DNA from: Parvularia atlantis
Taxonomy: Eukaryota > Opisthokonta > Rotosphaerida
Length of the DNA: 31,412 nt
NCBI GenBank assembly: GCA_943704415.1
Contig: CALSCO010000475.1
Coordinates: 1-31,412, forward strand
Direction of reading: 5' to 3'
Below the pieces are notes generated by a model that saw nothing but the letters and a program-made list of their open reading frames with translations, was not told the DNA's origin and did not search any database. Made by a program: the position numbers and the translations under genes. Shown here one piece after another: positions 1-7,286 of the stretch. The number at the start of each line of letters is the position of its first letter. Position 1 is the stretch's first letter.

Positions 1-4
1 TCTG

Positions 5-24
5 TGTGTGTGTGTGTGTGTGTG
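5..24. repeat. (GT)n microsatellite
   Basis: A perfect GT dinucleotide run at the left edge. It lies 3' of the last exon I can place for the minus-strand Cdc14-like gene, so it is probably intronic (read there as a CA run) and not coding. Confidence 0.9.
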
Positions 25-72
25 CGGGGGGCATCAGGCTGGTGCCGCAGCCGGCTCAGCCCCGTGTAGCAC

Positions 73-193
73 GTGCCTCTTGGTTGGTTCGCGAGTCAAC
101 GAGCGCGGCCTGCAGCGCGAGCAGCGTGCTGATCTGGAGGCGTTCGGTGCGGATGTACGTGACAAGGGCCTTGCGCGCGCGGCCAATCAGGGT

Positions 194-261
<68 letters not shown>

Positions 262-883
262 GCGGCGGCAGCAACAGCAGCAGCCAGAGCGTATGTGGCG
301 CACCTCGATGTACTGCACAGCGGCAAAGTGGCGCCGGCTCAGCGGGTGCAGCACACAGAGCGAGTGGACGAGGTCGAGCGCGATCTGCTTCTCGTCGACG
401 GTGATCTCGCCTGTGGTTGTGCGCGCATGCCCGTCGTGAGCAGGCGCGCGTCGTTGTGGTCGCAGCTAGGCGCGCACTCGTCGGCTGGAACTTCTTGCGG
501 ACGAGGATGAGCGGGAGGACGCGGTAGACGACTACCGCGCACGTGAGGCCGGGCATCGCGCGCGCACGCGGCGGGCGCACTATTGTAGGTGTCGTCGCTC
601 TGGAGGATGAGGAAGACCTTGCGGCGCAGCGCGGCGTCGTCGTCGGCGTCGCCCAGCATCGAGACGAGGCGCTGCAGCGCCTTGAGCCCGCGGAGGCGCG
701 TGAACGAGAACTGCGCGAGCAGCTGCGCCCCCGGCCGCCTCCCCGTCAGCACGTCCGTGTCCGTCACGAGCAGCACGAGCAGCACGAGCAGCCACGACGC
801 GCCTTGTCGAACGCGCCGTCGAGCACAAACTGCACCTCGCGCCGCGCGCGGTCGAAGACGAGCCAGTGGTCGAACGCGCTCAT
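73..883 (-). CDS. SIN-type Cdc14-like armadillo protein, 3' end outside window
   Basis: Five exons can be read on the minus strand: about 786-883, 581-738, 478-531, 304-410 and 73-169. The spliced frame starts MSAFDHWLVFDRARREVQF and runs through helical repeats including VHSLCVLHPLSRRHFAAVQY and LLALQAALVDSRTNQE. The 'LLHPPSR...F' helix followed by 'tLlaLvDsp.N.R' is typical of the septation-initiation-network Cdc14 family (not the Cdc14 phosphatase). In fission yeast that protein partners the kinase Sid1 at the spindle pole body. The start is the first ATG of the frame, 136 bp from the divergent Cdc37 start. The fourth intron (170-303) holds a long CTG/CAG repeat. The C-terminus lies off the window. 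Family assignment is from remembered motif shape only; another armadillo-fold protein is possible. Confidence 0.55.
196..260. repeat. (CAG/CTG)n trinucleotide repeat inside an intron
   Basis: About 22 near-perfect GCA/CAG units, followed by impure CAG/CGG units to about 290. On the plus strand this reads as polyQ/polyS/polyA and on the minus strand as polyL, which creates attractive false frames. On the minus-strand gene it falls between a donor at about 303 (gtgcgccac) and an acceptor at about 170 (cgcgcaag). Both flanking exons join in frame around it, so it is intronic. Confidence 0.85.
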
Positions 884-1018
884 CGCCTGACCTACGTCCC
901 GCTGTGCTTTAGAAGTGCTCTAGAACTGTGACAGTGCCCATCCTTCGATTGCTGACGGCGCCGCCTCGTTGCGCAGCGCCTTCTCTCCGCCCCGCGCCGC
1001 GCGCACCGATCGAGCACG
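884..1018. promoter_or_regulatory. Shared divergent promoter region (Cdc14-like / Cdc37)
   Basis: This is 135 bp between two head-to-head start codons. It has no coding frame that joins either gene. It must hold both 5' UTRs and core promoters unless upstream exons exist. I see no clear TATA box. Confidence 0.5.
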
Positions 1019-2523
1019 ATGGTCGACTACAGCAAGTGCGCACGGCCCCATGCGCCCATCTGCACCCACGCTCACCACGCACGCTCACCGCGCACCAAGG
1101 TGGAACAACATTGAGCTGAGCGACGACGACGCCGAGGACTGCCATCCAAACATCGAGAAGAACACGTGGATCCGCCTCAAGCGCGAGCAGCGTGAGCGCC
1201 AGCGCGTCGAGGAGGAGCAGCAACACGCCAAGGAGGTCGCCGAGCGCGAGGCGCTGCGCAAGAAGGCCGACGAGCTGCAGGCGCGCATCGACGGCGCAGG
1301 CGGCGACGGCACCGACGTGGCCAAGGTGCGAGGACCAGCGTGCGCGCGGCGCACTGAGCGTCGTCGTCGTCGTCGTCCGCCCGCTGCAGCTCGAGGCCGA
1401 GCTCGACGACGCGCGCAAGAAGGAGGCCGCAATCGCCAAGAAGCACGCCGACGAGGAGGAGCGCAAGAAGAAGGTGCTCAAATGGAACGAGAACAACATC
1501 TGCCGTGAGGGCTTTTCGCGCACGGTGCGCCACCGCTGCGCGTACGCCGCGCCGTGTGCTGAGCCCGCGTTTGCCAGATCATCAACAAGAAGGACACGAC
1601 GACCGGCACGCCCTCAGCCGCGAAGGACCCCGCACCAGCCGCTGCCTCTAGCAGCAGCAGCAGTGCCGCTGCCTCAACCGCACCTGCCGCGACGAACAGC
1701 GCCGCGCCGCCCAAGGAGGCCGTGCCGGCCGCCAAGGTTGTCCTCGCCGAGGGCAAGAAGGGCATGTCCGAGGAGGAGATGGTGCGCGCCGCCCACACCG
1801 TCCAGCGTCTTGCGTGTGCTCACGCGCGTTCTGTCGCGCGCAGGACGCGTACGTGCGCGACATGGAGATCAAGGCGCACACGTTCGCCGCGTGCAAGGAC
1901 TTTGACGCGTACTACGATTACCTGCGCGCGCACCCCGAGATCCTGATCAAGGTCCGCACGCGCGCACGCCGACGCGCCGCGAGTGCTCACCGTGCGCGCG
2001 CGCGCACGCGCGCTGTGTCTTGCAGGAGACGAACGACTACCTCCTGCTGCACGTGAGCGATTTCATCAAGAAGGGCAACTACGCCATGAGCAAGAAGTAC
2101 GTCGTCGCAGCGTGCCTCATCCAGTACAGCCTCGAGCTCGGCCCGCAGGGGCCGCAGATGCTCTTCCACCGGTGCGCGACGCACGGCACACGCTGCTGCT
2201 ACTGCTCACATGCGCGCGCACAATGCAGCCTGCGCGACGCGAACCCCAAGTACCGCAAGGAGTTTGAGACGCAGACGATGGACTACTGGGAGAACGTCAA
2301 GGTCAAGATCCTCGAGCTGCAGGCGCAGCGCGCGGCGCGCAAGGCGCAGGGCCTGCCGGAAGACCCGCCCGCAGACGGTGCGCGTGCGCCCTTGTGCGCT
2401 ACAGCTGCATGCAACTGAACGGGGGGGGGGGGGGCGCGTGCAGGCGAGGCCGACGACGAGGGCGACGAGGGCGAGGACGGCGACGACGACGACAACGGGC
2501 CGGCGGTCGCCGAGGTCGACTAA
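1019..2523 (+). CDS. CDC37: Hsp90 cochaperone Cdc37
   Basis: This is the kinase-specific Hsp90 cochaperone, which loads client kinases onto Hsp90 in the cytosol. Eight exons give a continuous 354-residue protein: 1019-1035, 1100-1325, 1390-1524, 1578-1781, 1844-1951, 2026-2171, 2229-2377 and 2444-2523. All phases agree. The N-terminus MVDYSKWNNIELSDDDAED matches the Cdc37 signature. It includes Ser13 in an acidic context, which is the conserved CK2 site needed for client binding. A charged coiled coil follows (about 25-110), then KWNENNICREGFSRT, an Ala/Ser/Pro linker, and the Hsp90-binding and C-terminal helical part (KDFDAYYDYLRAHPEIL, HVSDFIKKGNYAMSKKYV). The tail is acidic. The last intron holds a 14-G run (2421-2434). 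The stop is 62 bp from the stop of the convergent mutase gene. Assignment is secure. Confidence 0.96.
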
Positions 2524-2585
2524 CAACGCGCGCTGCTTCTTGTTTCTTTTGTTGCGTTGCCGGCCGCCTACACATAGCCACGCCG

Positions 2586-4875
2586 TCAGTGCGCCGCGAT
2601 ATACTTGGCGAGTGGCGACACGTCGAGCTCGGGGATGCCGCTGAGCATCGCAAGCAGCTTCTCGGCGATGACCTTGACGCCGCCGCGCGAGTCGCTCTGC
2701 CGTGCACGCGTCAGCCGACGACCGCGGCGGCAGACCGCGGCGCGCGCACCTGCACGTTGAGCGGCAGCACCGGGTCGTGCAGCGACAGGCGCAGCAGCAG
2801 CCAGCCGTCGCCACTCGCCGCGTCGCACGCCACGCGCACGCCCTCGTAGTTGTTCGGCACGAGGCTCCAGCCGGCCTGCGCCTCCACGCCCTGGCGCAGC
2901 TTCTCGATCGTGCGCGTGCCGACCTCCTTGAAGCCCGTGGGCGGGGCGATCTTGAAGCGGAACTGCAACGGCGCATTCAGCGCACAGCGTGGTGCGAGCA
3001 CGGCAGCAGCTGCACCTCTTCATCCTCCACGGGCTCGCGCAGCGTGCTGATCAGGCTGCCGAGCGTCGCGCCGCGGTCGAGCAGCGCGAGCTGGATCAGG
3101 ATCTTCACAACGAGGTATGCACCGTCGTCGAGGAAGTAGTTTTCCTGCACTCGCCCTCGTGCGTCAGCTGCGCACGAGGCAGCACTCAGCAGGGCACGCG
3201 CCTTGACCGCGCCGTGGCCGCTCGTCTCGATCGCGAGGTGGCACGGCTGGCCGGCCGCGTTGAGGCGGATGCCCTCGTTGATCACGTTCTTGTAGCCCTG
3301 CGCGCCGCGGCAGTGAGCGCAGCAGGGCGTGCATCACGAGACGCACGCGCTTAAAGCGGTGGTGCGCGCCGCCGTGCTGCGCGATGAACGCCGCCAGGCC
3401 GTTCGACGTGACCGAGTCCGTCACGATCGTGCTGCCCGGGTGCTCGGCCAAGATGATCTCTGCGCGATGCTGAGCCCGCTTGCGACGACGAGCACCAGCG
3501 CACGCGACGCACTGGCCAGCAGCGCGATGAGGCGGTCGCGGTTGATCTCGGTGCCGGCGCTGTCGACCACGGCCGCGCGGTCCACGTCCGTGTCGAAGCA
3601 GATGCCAAGGTCGGCTGGCAGCCCACACGATGCGTCAGCCGGCCGTGTCGACTGAGTGAGGGCGTGCGAGCGAGCATGCGCACCCTTGGACTTGAGCGTC
3701 GCCTCGGAGCACGCCTTCATCGCCGCGGCGTCCTCCGGGTTCGGGATGTGGTTCGGGAACGTGCCGTCTGCACGCGATGTCAGCGCCTCGACTCACAACA
3801 CGCACACGCAGCGCAGAACAGACCAGGCTCGAGGAACTGGCTGCCGGTCGTGTCGGCGCCCAGCGGCTGCAGCACCTTGTCGACGAAGAAGCCGCCGGCG
3901 CCGTTGCCCGCGTCGACGATGATGTGGAAGCCCGCGAGCGGCGTGCTGCAGTCGGCGCGTTTCGTGAGGCGACGTGCACACACGCGTCGCGCGCGCACTC
4001 GTTGTTGCCTGTGCCCTTGCGGATCAGGCCAACGAGGTGCGCGGCGTAGTCGTCCATGAGCGCGACGGGCGCTAGCGCGGGCTCGACCGCGGCTAGCGTC
4101 GCCTCGGTCACGTCCTGCGGCCCGCTCAGCATGCTGCGCTCGTGCGTGCGCATCGACGCACCGCCGCGAGCGCCGCCGCGCGCGAGAGCAGCTCGGCAAT
4201 CTCGGTGCTCTCGAGGCCGCCCTTGCTCGTGAAGAATTTCATGCCTTCGTTTCGGCGCATCAGCGTCGCCTCGCACGCAACACTACTCGGCGCACCGTTG
4301 CGGTTCGACGGCAGGTGGCTGGCCGTGAGCATGATCGCGCCGTCGTACTCGTGCTGCTTCTGCGGCGTCCGTGAGCGGGGGCGGCGAGGACGAGGCGATC
4401 GCGGGGCCGCGCACCAGCACGGTGCTCATGAACATGGCGGGCGTCGAGGCGAGGCCGGCGTCGAACGCCTGCACGTTGACGTGCGCCAGGCCGCGCCCGA
4501 CGGCCGCCTTGAGCGCGGCGGCGCTGATGCGCGAGTCGTGGCCAACGGCAATGCGCACGAGCTCGAGCGGCTTGCCTGCGCCCAGCACCCGCGTCAGCCT
4601 CGGCAGCAGCAGCAACGACAGGGCGGCGACGCACACAGCTCGGCCGTGCACGAGACGTCGCACACCCACTGCGCAAACGCGGCCGCGATGAGCGCGACGC
4701 TGTGCGGGTTGAGCGTCACGGCCTCGCCGGCGACCGTGTCGAGCGCGACGCCGCGGATATCCGATCCGTTCTGCACCGTCGTCCGATCAGCGCCCTCGCC
4801 GCGCCGCCGCACGTCGCCGCGCACCTGCAGCTTGCGCCACGGCTCGGGCACGGCGCTCGCCTCGGATCCGCCCAT
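2586..4875 (-). CDS. Phosphoglucomutase/phosphomannomutase (alpha-D-phosphohexomutase)
   Basis: This enzyme interconverts hexose 1- and 6-phosphates via a phosphoserine, feeding glycolysis or nucleotide-sugar synthesis in the cytosol. About a dozen exons give roughly 560 residues. Family motifs appear in order: LQ|NGSDIRGVALDTVAGE near the N-terminus; the catalytic serine loop MLTASHLPSNRNG, which continues across an intron into MKFFT; the sugar-fold strand AGFHIIVDAGNGAGGFF; the metal loop CFDTDVDRAAVVDSAG; the sugar-binding loop ETSGHGAVK; and the phosphate loop NNYEGVRVA near the C-terminus. The pattern fits the ManB-like PMM/PGM group of plants and protists better than animal PGM1. The start at 4875 is the ATG (MGGSEASAVPEPW) just before the conserved region. 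One intron (3145-3201) appears to use a GC donor, and one very short junction near 4150 is uncertain. Confidence 0.9.
3145..3201 (-). other. Probable GC-AG intron in the mutase gene
   Basis: The minus-strand sequence reads ...GTC AAG|gcgcgtgccct...gagtgcag|GAA AAC TAC. It joins the sugar-binding loop ETSGHGAVK to ENYFLDDGAYL in frame and gives a 57-nt intron, the normal size here. The nearby GT in gcgcGTgcc would break the frame. The exon end AAG before GC is typical of GC-AG introns. Confidence 0.7.
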
Positions 4876-5034
4876 CGCCCCTCGCCGCCACACTGTGAAA
4901 TGCGCGATCCCACCCACGCTGCTCCGCCGCCCTGCTGCCTCCTGCTTCATCCGCAATGAGCGCTGCGCCCATGCTTGGATGTGCGCCATCGTGGTGAGCG
5001 CCGATGTCCGACATACTGCAAAGCGCACGATAGG
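4876..5034. promoter_or_regulatory. Shared divergent promoter region (mutase / ATP synthase e-like)
   Basis: This is 159 bp between two opposing start codons. No exon of either gene can be placed here with confidence, although an in-frame ATG at about 4975 could extend the plus-strand protein. No TATA box is evident. Confidence 0.45.
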
Positions 5035-5475
5035 ATGGTGTCTGCGCTCGCGAACGTGCGCCTTGCCCCTCCGCGCCTCTCTGTCGTCCCGCGCGTCGCG
5101 CTGACGGCAACGCGGGCGCAGTACGCGCGGTACGGCGCGCTCGGGCTCGGCGTCATCTACGGCCTGTGGCGCAGCGCGGCGCTCAACACGGCAGAACAGT
5201 ACAAGGTGCGGCCTGCTCGCTCTCTCTTCCTGCTGCTCCTGGTGCCCTCCCTCACACGAGGCGCGCGGCACCAGGCCGACCAGGCCAAGGCGCAGGCGCA
5301 CGCGGCGGCCACGCACGGCGACGGTGCCGGCAGCGGCGAGCTGTTCGCGGCGGCGCTGGCCGGCAGCGGCGCGGCGGCGACGGCGACGACCGTGAGCCAC
5401 GAGCACGCCGCCGGGGGCGCCGCCGCCAGCAGTCCAGCCAAGGCCGGCGCGGGCGCAAAAGCCGCCGCGCACTAG
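5035..5475 (+). CDS. ATP synthase subunit e-like small mitochondrial protein
   Basis: Two exons (5035-5205 and 5275-5475) give 123 residues. Residues about 27-45 form one hydrophobic segment with a GxxxG-type core, YGALGLGVIYGLW. It is preceded by a basic stretch and followed by a charged helix, ALNTAEQYK|ADQAKAQAH. That arrangement matches F1Fo ATP synthase subunit e (yeast Tim11/Atp21), in which GxxxG helices help dimerise the enzyme in the inner mitochondrial membrane. The C-terminal half is Ala/Gly-rich and low in complexity, longer than usual. The 69-nt intron is a multiple of three with no in-frame stop, so retention would insert 23 residues. Family evidence is a single short motif, so another inner-membrane micro-protein is possible. 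Confidence 0.5.
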   Translation: MVSALANVRLAPPRLSVVPRVALTATRAQYARYGALGLGVIYGLWRSAALNTAEQYKVRPARSLFLLLLVPSLTRGARHQADQAKAQAHAAATHGDGAGSGELFAAALAGSGAAATATTVSHEHAAGGAAASSPAKAGAGAKAAAH

Positions 5476-5499
5476 AGTCTCATGCGCGGGCCCGCATCG

Positions 5500-5559
5500 T
5501 CTCTCTTTCTCTCTGCTTTCACTCTCTTCTCCGTTCGTTCTCCCTCTCCTTCCCTCTCC
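5500..5559. repeat. Polypyrimidine (CT-rich) tract between convergent genes
   Basis: About 60 nt of almost pure C/T with a few G, between the stops of two convergent genes at 5475 and 5655. It is followed by CACAG repeats near 5620-5640. It probably lies in a 3' UTR or terminator region of one or both genes. I see no AATAAA-type signal. Confidence 0.6.
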
Positions 5560-5654
5560 AACGTGTCCCGCTGTCGTGCCCGTGACCCCATCGCCCTCCC
5601 GACAGATCGCGCCGCCGCGACACAGCACAGCACAGCACAGACGGCGCGCAGCAC

Positions 5655-6389
5655 TCACTCGCTGTAGTGCCGGCGGTGGAACGCGGCCCCGACGAGCAGG
5701 CACGACGCAAAACACGAAGACGCCGATGTCCAGGTACGTAAACACCAACCAGGCCAGCTTGGAGCGACGGTCCACGCGCGTGTGCGCCGCAAACCGTGCC
5801 GGCGCAAACGCAGACGGCGCGCCGAACGTGTCGATGTAGCCGGGCGCCACGACGAAGACGTCCGCGTTGACCTGCGGCACTACGCGCGCGACCAGATCGT
5901 CGTGGCTCACGCAGCCCGCCGCGACGGCCGGGACGTCGACCGGCGGCATCTGGCCGCGCAATGGGGGGGGTTGAGCAGCGCGACGAGGCACAAATGAGAC
6001 CGCGCTCAAGCGCGCGGTTTCAGCCGCACCTTGGGCGAGCACGCAGCCGCGGGCCACAAAGGGCACGGCCGTGCCGAGGGCGTACGGAAGGCTGTCGTAG
6101 GGCTCGTCGACGTTGTGTACCGACACCGCGAGCACTGTGGCGGAGCCATATGCTTGAAAAAGTTAGCGCGGTTTGGAGCATACGCTCAGCACGCACCGAA
6201 AAAGATCGCAAGCGCAGCATCCGCACCCACCGCGGCGATGAGCACGACACAGGCGAAGGACGCAAGGCGTGCGTAGACGAGACGCATGCGGGGCAGAAGC
6301 GAGGAAGAGGCGAAAAGACCGTCGCGGCCGTCACGTGGCTCCGACGAAAGCAGGTCGCGTTTGCGGAAACGGCCGCCGCGCCCCGCCAT
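5655..6389 (-). CDS. Unrecognised two-pass membrane protein, reading frame interrupted near its 3' end
   Basis: I do not recognise this family. Exon 1 starts MAGRGGRFRKRDLLSSEPRD and carries a hydrophobic segment, RLASFACVVLIAAVGADA. A 44-nt intron then joins AIFF to AYGSATVLAVSVHNVDEPYD. After a second intron comes a loop (VVPQVNADVFVVAPGYIDTF) and a second hydrophobic stretch, KLAWLVFTYLDIGVFVF. At that point (about 5695) the frame must change to read a natural ending, CLLVGAAFHRRHYSE and stop at 5655-5657; no intron fits. The shift lies at a TTTT run, so it could be a base-call error or a genuine lesion. Topology is probably both ends cytosolic with a luminal loop of about 100 residues. 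A distant likeness to TMEM231-type proteins was considered but not supported. Confidence 0.5.
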
Positions 6390-6509
6390 ATCTGGCCACA
6401 GCCGCAGCGACTTCCGTCGGCACCCGTCCGGCGCTGCGCGGCGACTGTCGGTGATCGTGTCACGTCAGTGAGAGAGACAGCCGCTGCGCCACTGAACAGC
6501 CACAAACAT

Positions 6510-7040
6510 TCAGATCGCCGGCGTCCCGGCGACCGCGCTCGCCTCGCGGCTGCTGCTGGCCAGGCCCATCGGCGACGCGCTCGTCCCGCCCAGTGCCACG
6601 CGGCACGCCCGCCCGTCCGGCGTGGCTGTGCACGCGAACGTCAGCGCGGCACAGAGCCGCTCGAGCGCCCTACGCTCAGCCCTAGTCAGCGCCTCGCGGG
6701 CCGCACGCGACATCACGCGGCAGCGCACGCACGGCGCGGGTGTCCGCAGCAGCGCCGAGGCCGCGTGCGCATCGGCGTCGAGCGCGAGGATGTCGACGGG
6801 CATAGCCGCCGCGCCGACGACGCCGTACATCGCCGTGGTCGCGGCGCTGATCGCCTGCTGCAGCGCGACCGCGTCCAGCACGGCCTCATCCTGCTGCTGC
6901 TGCTGCTGCTGCCGTTGCTGACGGCCGGACGGCGCCACGGCCTGCTCGACGTGCCTGACAGTAGAGGTCAGTGCGCGCATCGCACCTAGCCGCTGCTGCA
7001 CACACACAACGATGCGCACGTACGCGTGCCGTGCGGCCAT
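6510..7040 (-). CDS. Unrecognised polyQ-containing protein
   Basis: An open frame with coding-like composition ends ...SSSREASAVAGTPAI at 6510-6512. From the most convenient ATG at 7040 it reads MAARHAY, then a possible 24-nt in-frame intron (gtgcgcatcg...gtgtgcag), then RLGAMRALTSTVRHVEQAV. A glutamine run follows (RQQRQQQQQQQDE), then helical sequence (ALQQAISAATTAMYGVVGAA, SRAAREALTRAERRALERLC). The size and helix content would suit a small subunit of a nuclear or trafficking complex, but I see no family motif. The true start is uncertain because the frame stays open upstream. It is divergent from the TFIIIC gene across a repeat-bearing promoter. Confidence 0.45.
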   Translation of the reverse strand: MAARHAYVRIVVCVQQRLGAMRALTSTVRHVEQAVAPSGRQQRQQQQQQQDEAVLDAVALQQAISAATTAMYGVVGAAAMPVDILALDADAHAASALLRTPAPCVRCRVMSRAAREALTRAERRALERLCAALTFACTATPDGRACRVALGGTSASPMGLASSSREASAVAGTPAI

Positions 7041-7286
7041 CCACCGCGGTGCGTGCTGCTGCCCTTGCCGCCGCTCACCGCCGCGGTGCGCCCGCGCCAC
7101 ACCGACCTTGTGCGTCTTGTGCCGATGCGACCGTTGCTGCCCCATTACGTCGGGTCCACGTCTTTTGCCTGGCTGAAAACGCGCGCCACCACGTCTTTTG
7201 CCTGGCTGGAAACGCGCGCCACCACGTCTGTCGCCTGGCTGGAGTTGCTCAGTGACACGCGGCCACGTCTTTCGCGCGACCCAGCC
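7041..7286. promoter_or_regulatory. Shared divergent promoter region (polyQ protein / TFIIIC subunit)
   Basis: This is 246 bp between opposed start codons, the widest such gap here. It contains a three-copy 33-bp tandem repeat nearest the TFIIIC start. If the minus-strand gene begins further upstream, part of this is coding on that strand. Confidence 0.45.
7158..7256. repeat. 33-bp tandem repeat, three copies, upstream of TFIIIC gene
   Basis: Units are at 7158-7190, 7191-7223 and 7224-7256, each beginning ACGTCTTTTGCCTGGCTG or close to it. Units 1 and 2 differ at one base; unit 3 has decayed over its last half. A further ACGTCTTTCGCGCG follows at about 7268. The period is a multiple of three and the units read through on the plus strand (TSFAWLKTRAT), but that frame ends up outside the conserved protein start, so a promoter role is more likely. 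Confidence 0.85.

Noticed and set aside
6-439. PolyS, polyQ or polyA proteins on the plus strand over the CAG repeat
   Set aside because: They are readings of one trinucleotide repeat in several frames. The opposite strand carries joined exons of a recognisable gene and places the repeat in an intron.
906-930. Heat-shock-element-like GAA repeats upstream of Cdc37
   Set aside because: The two GAA cores are 11 bp apart and the middle TTC is imperfect, so the 5-bp periodicity of a real element is missing.
4594-6135. A 513-residue open frame on the minus strand
   Set aside because: It spans the N-terminal exons of the mutase, the antisense of the ATP synthase e-like gene and the 3' exons of the membrane protein. 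It is open only because GC-rich sequence has few stops.
5655-6389. Assignment of the two-pass membrane protein to TMEM231 (ciliary transition zone)
   Set aside because: Only the last helix context (KLAWLVFTY) is reminiscent; the luminal domain length and motifs do not match what I know of that family.
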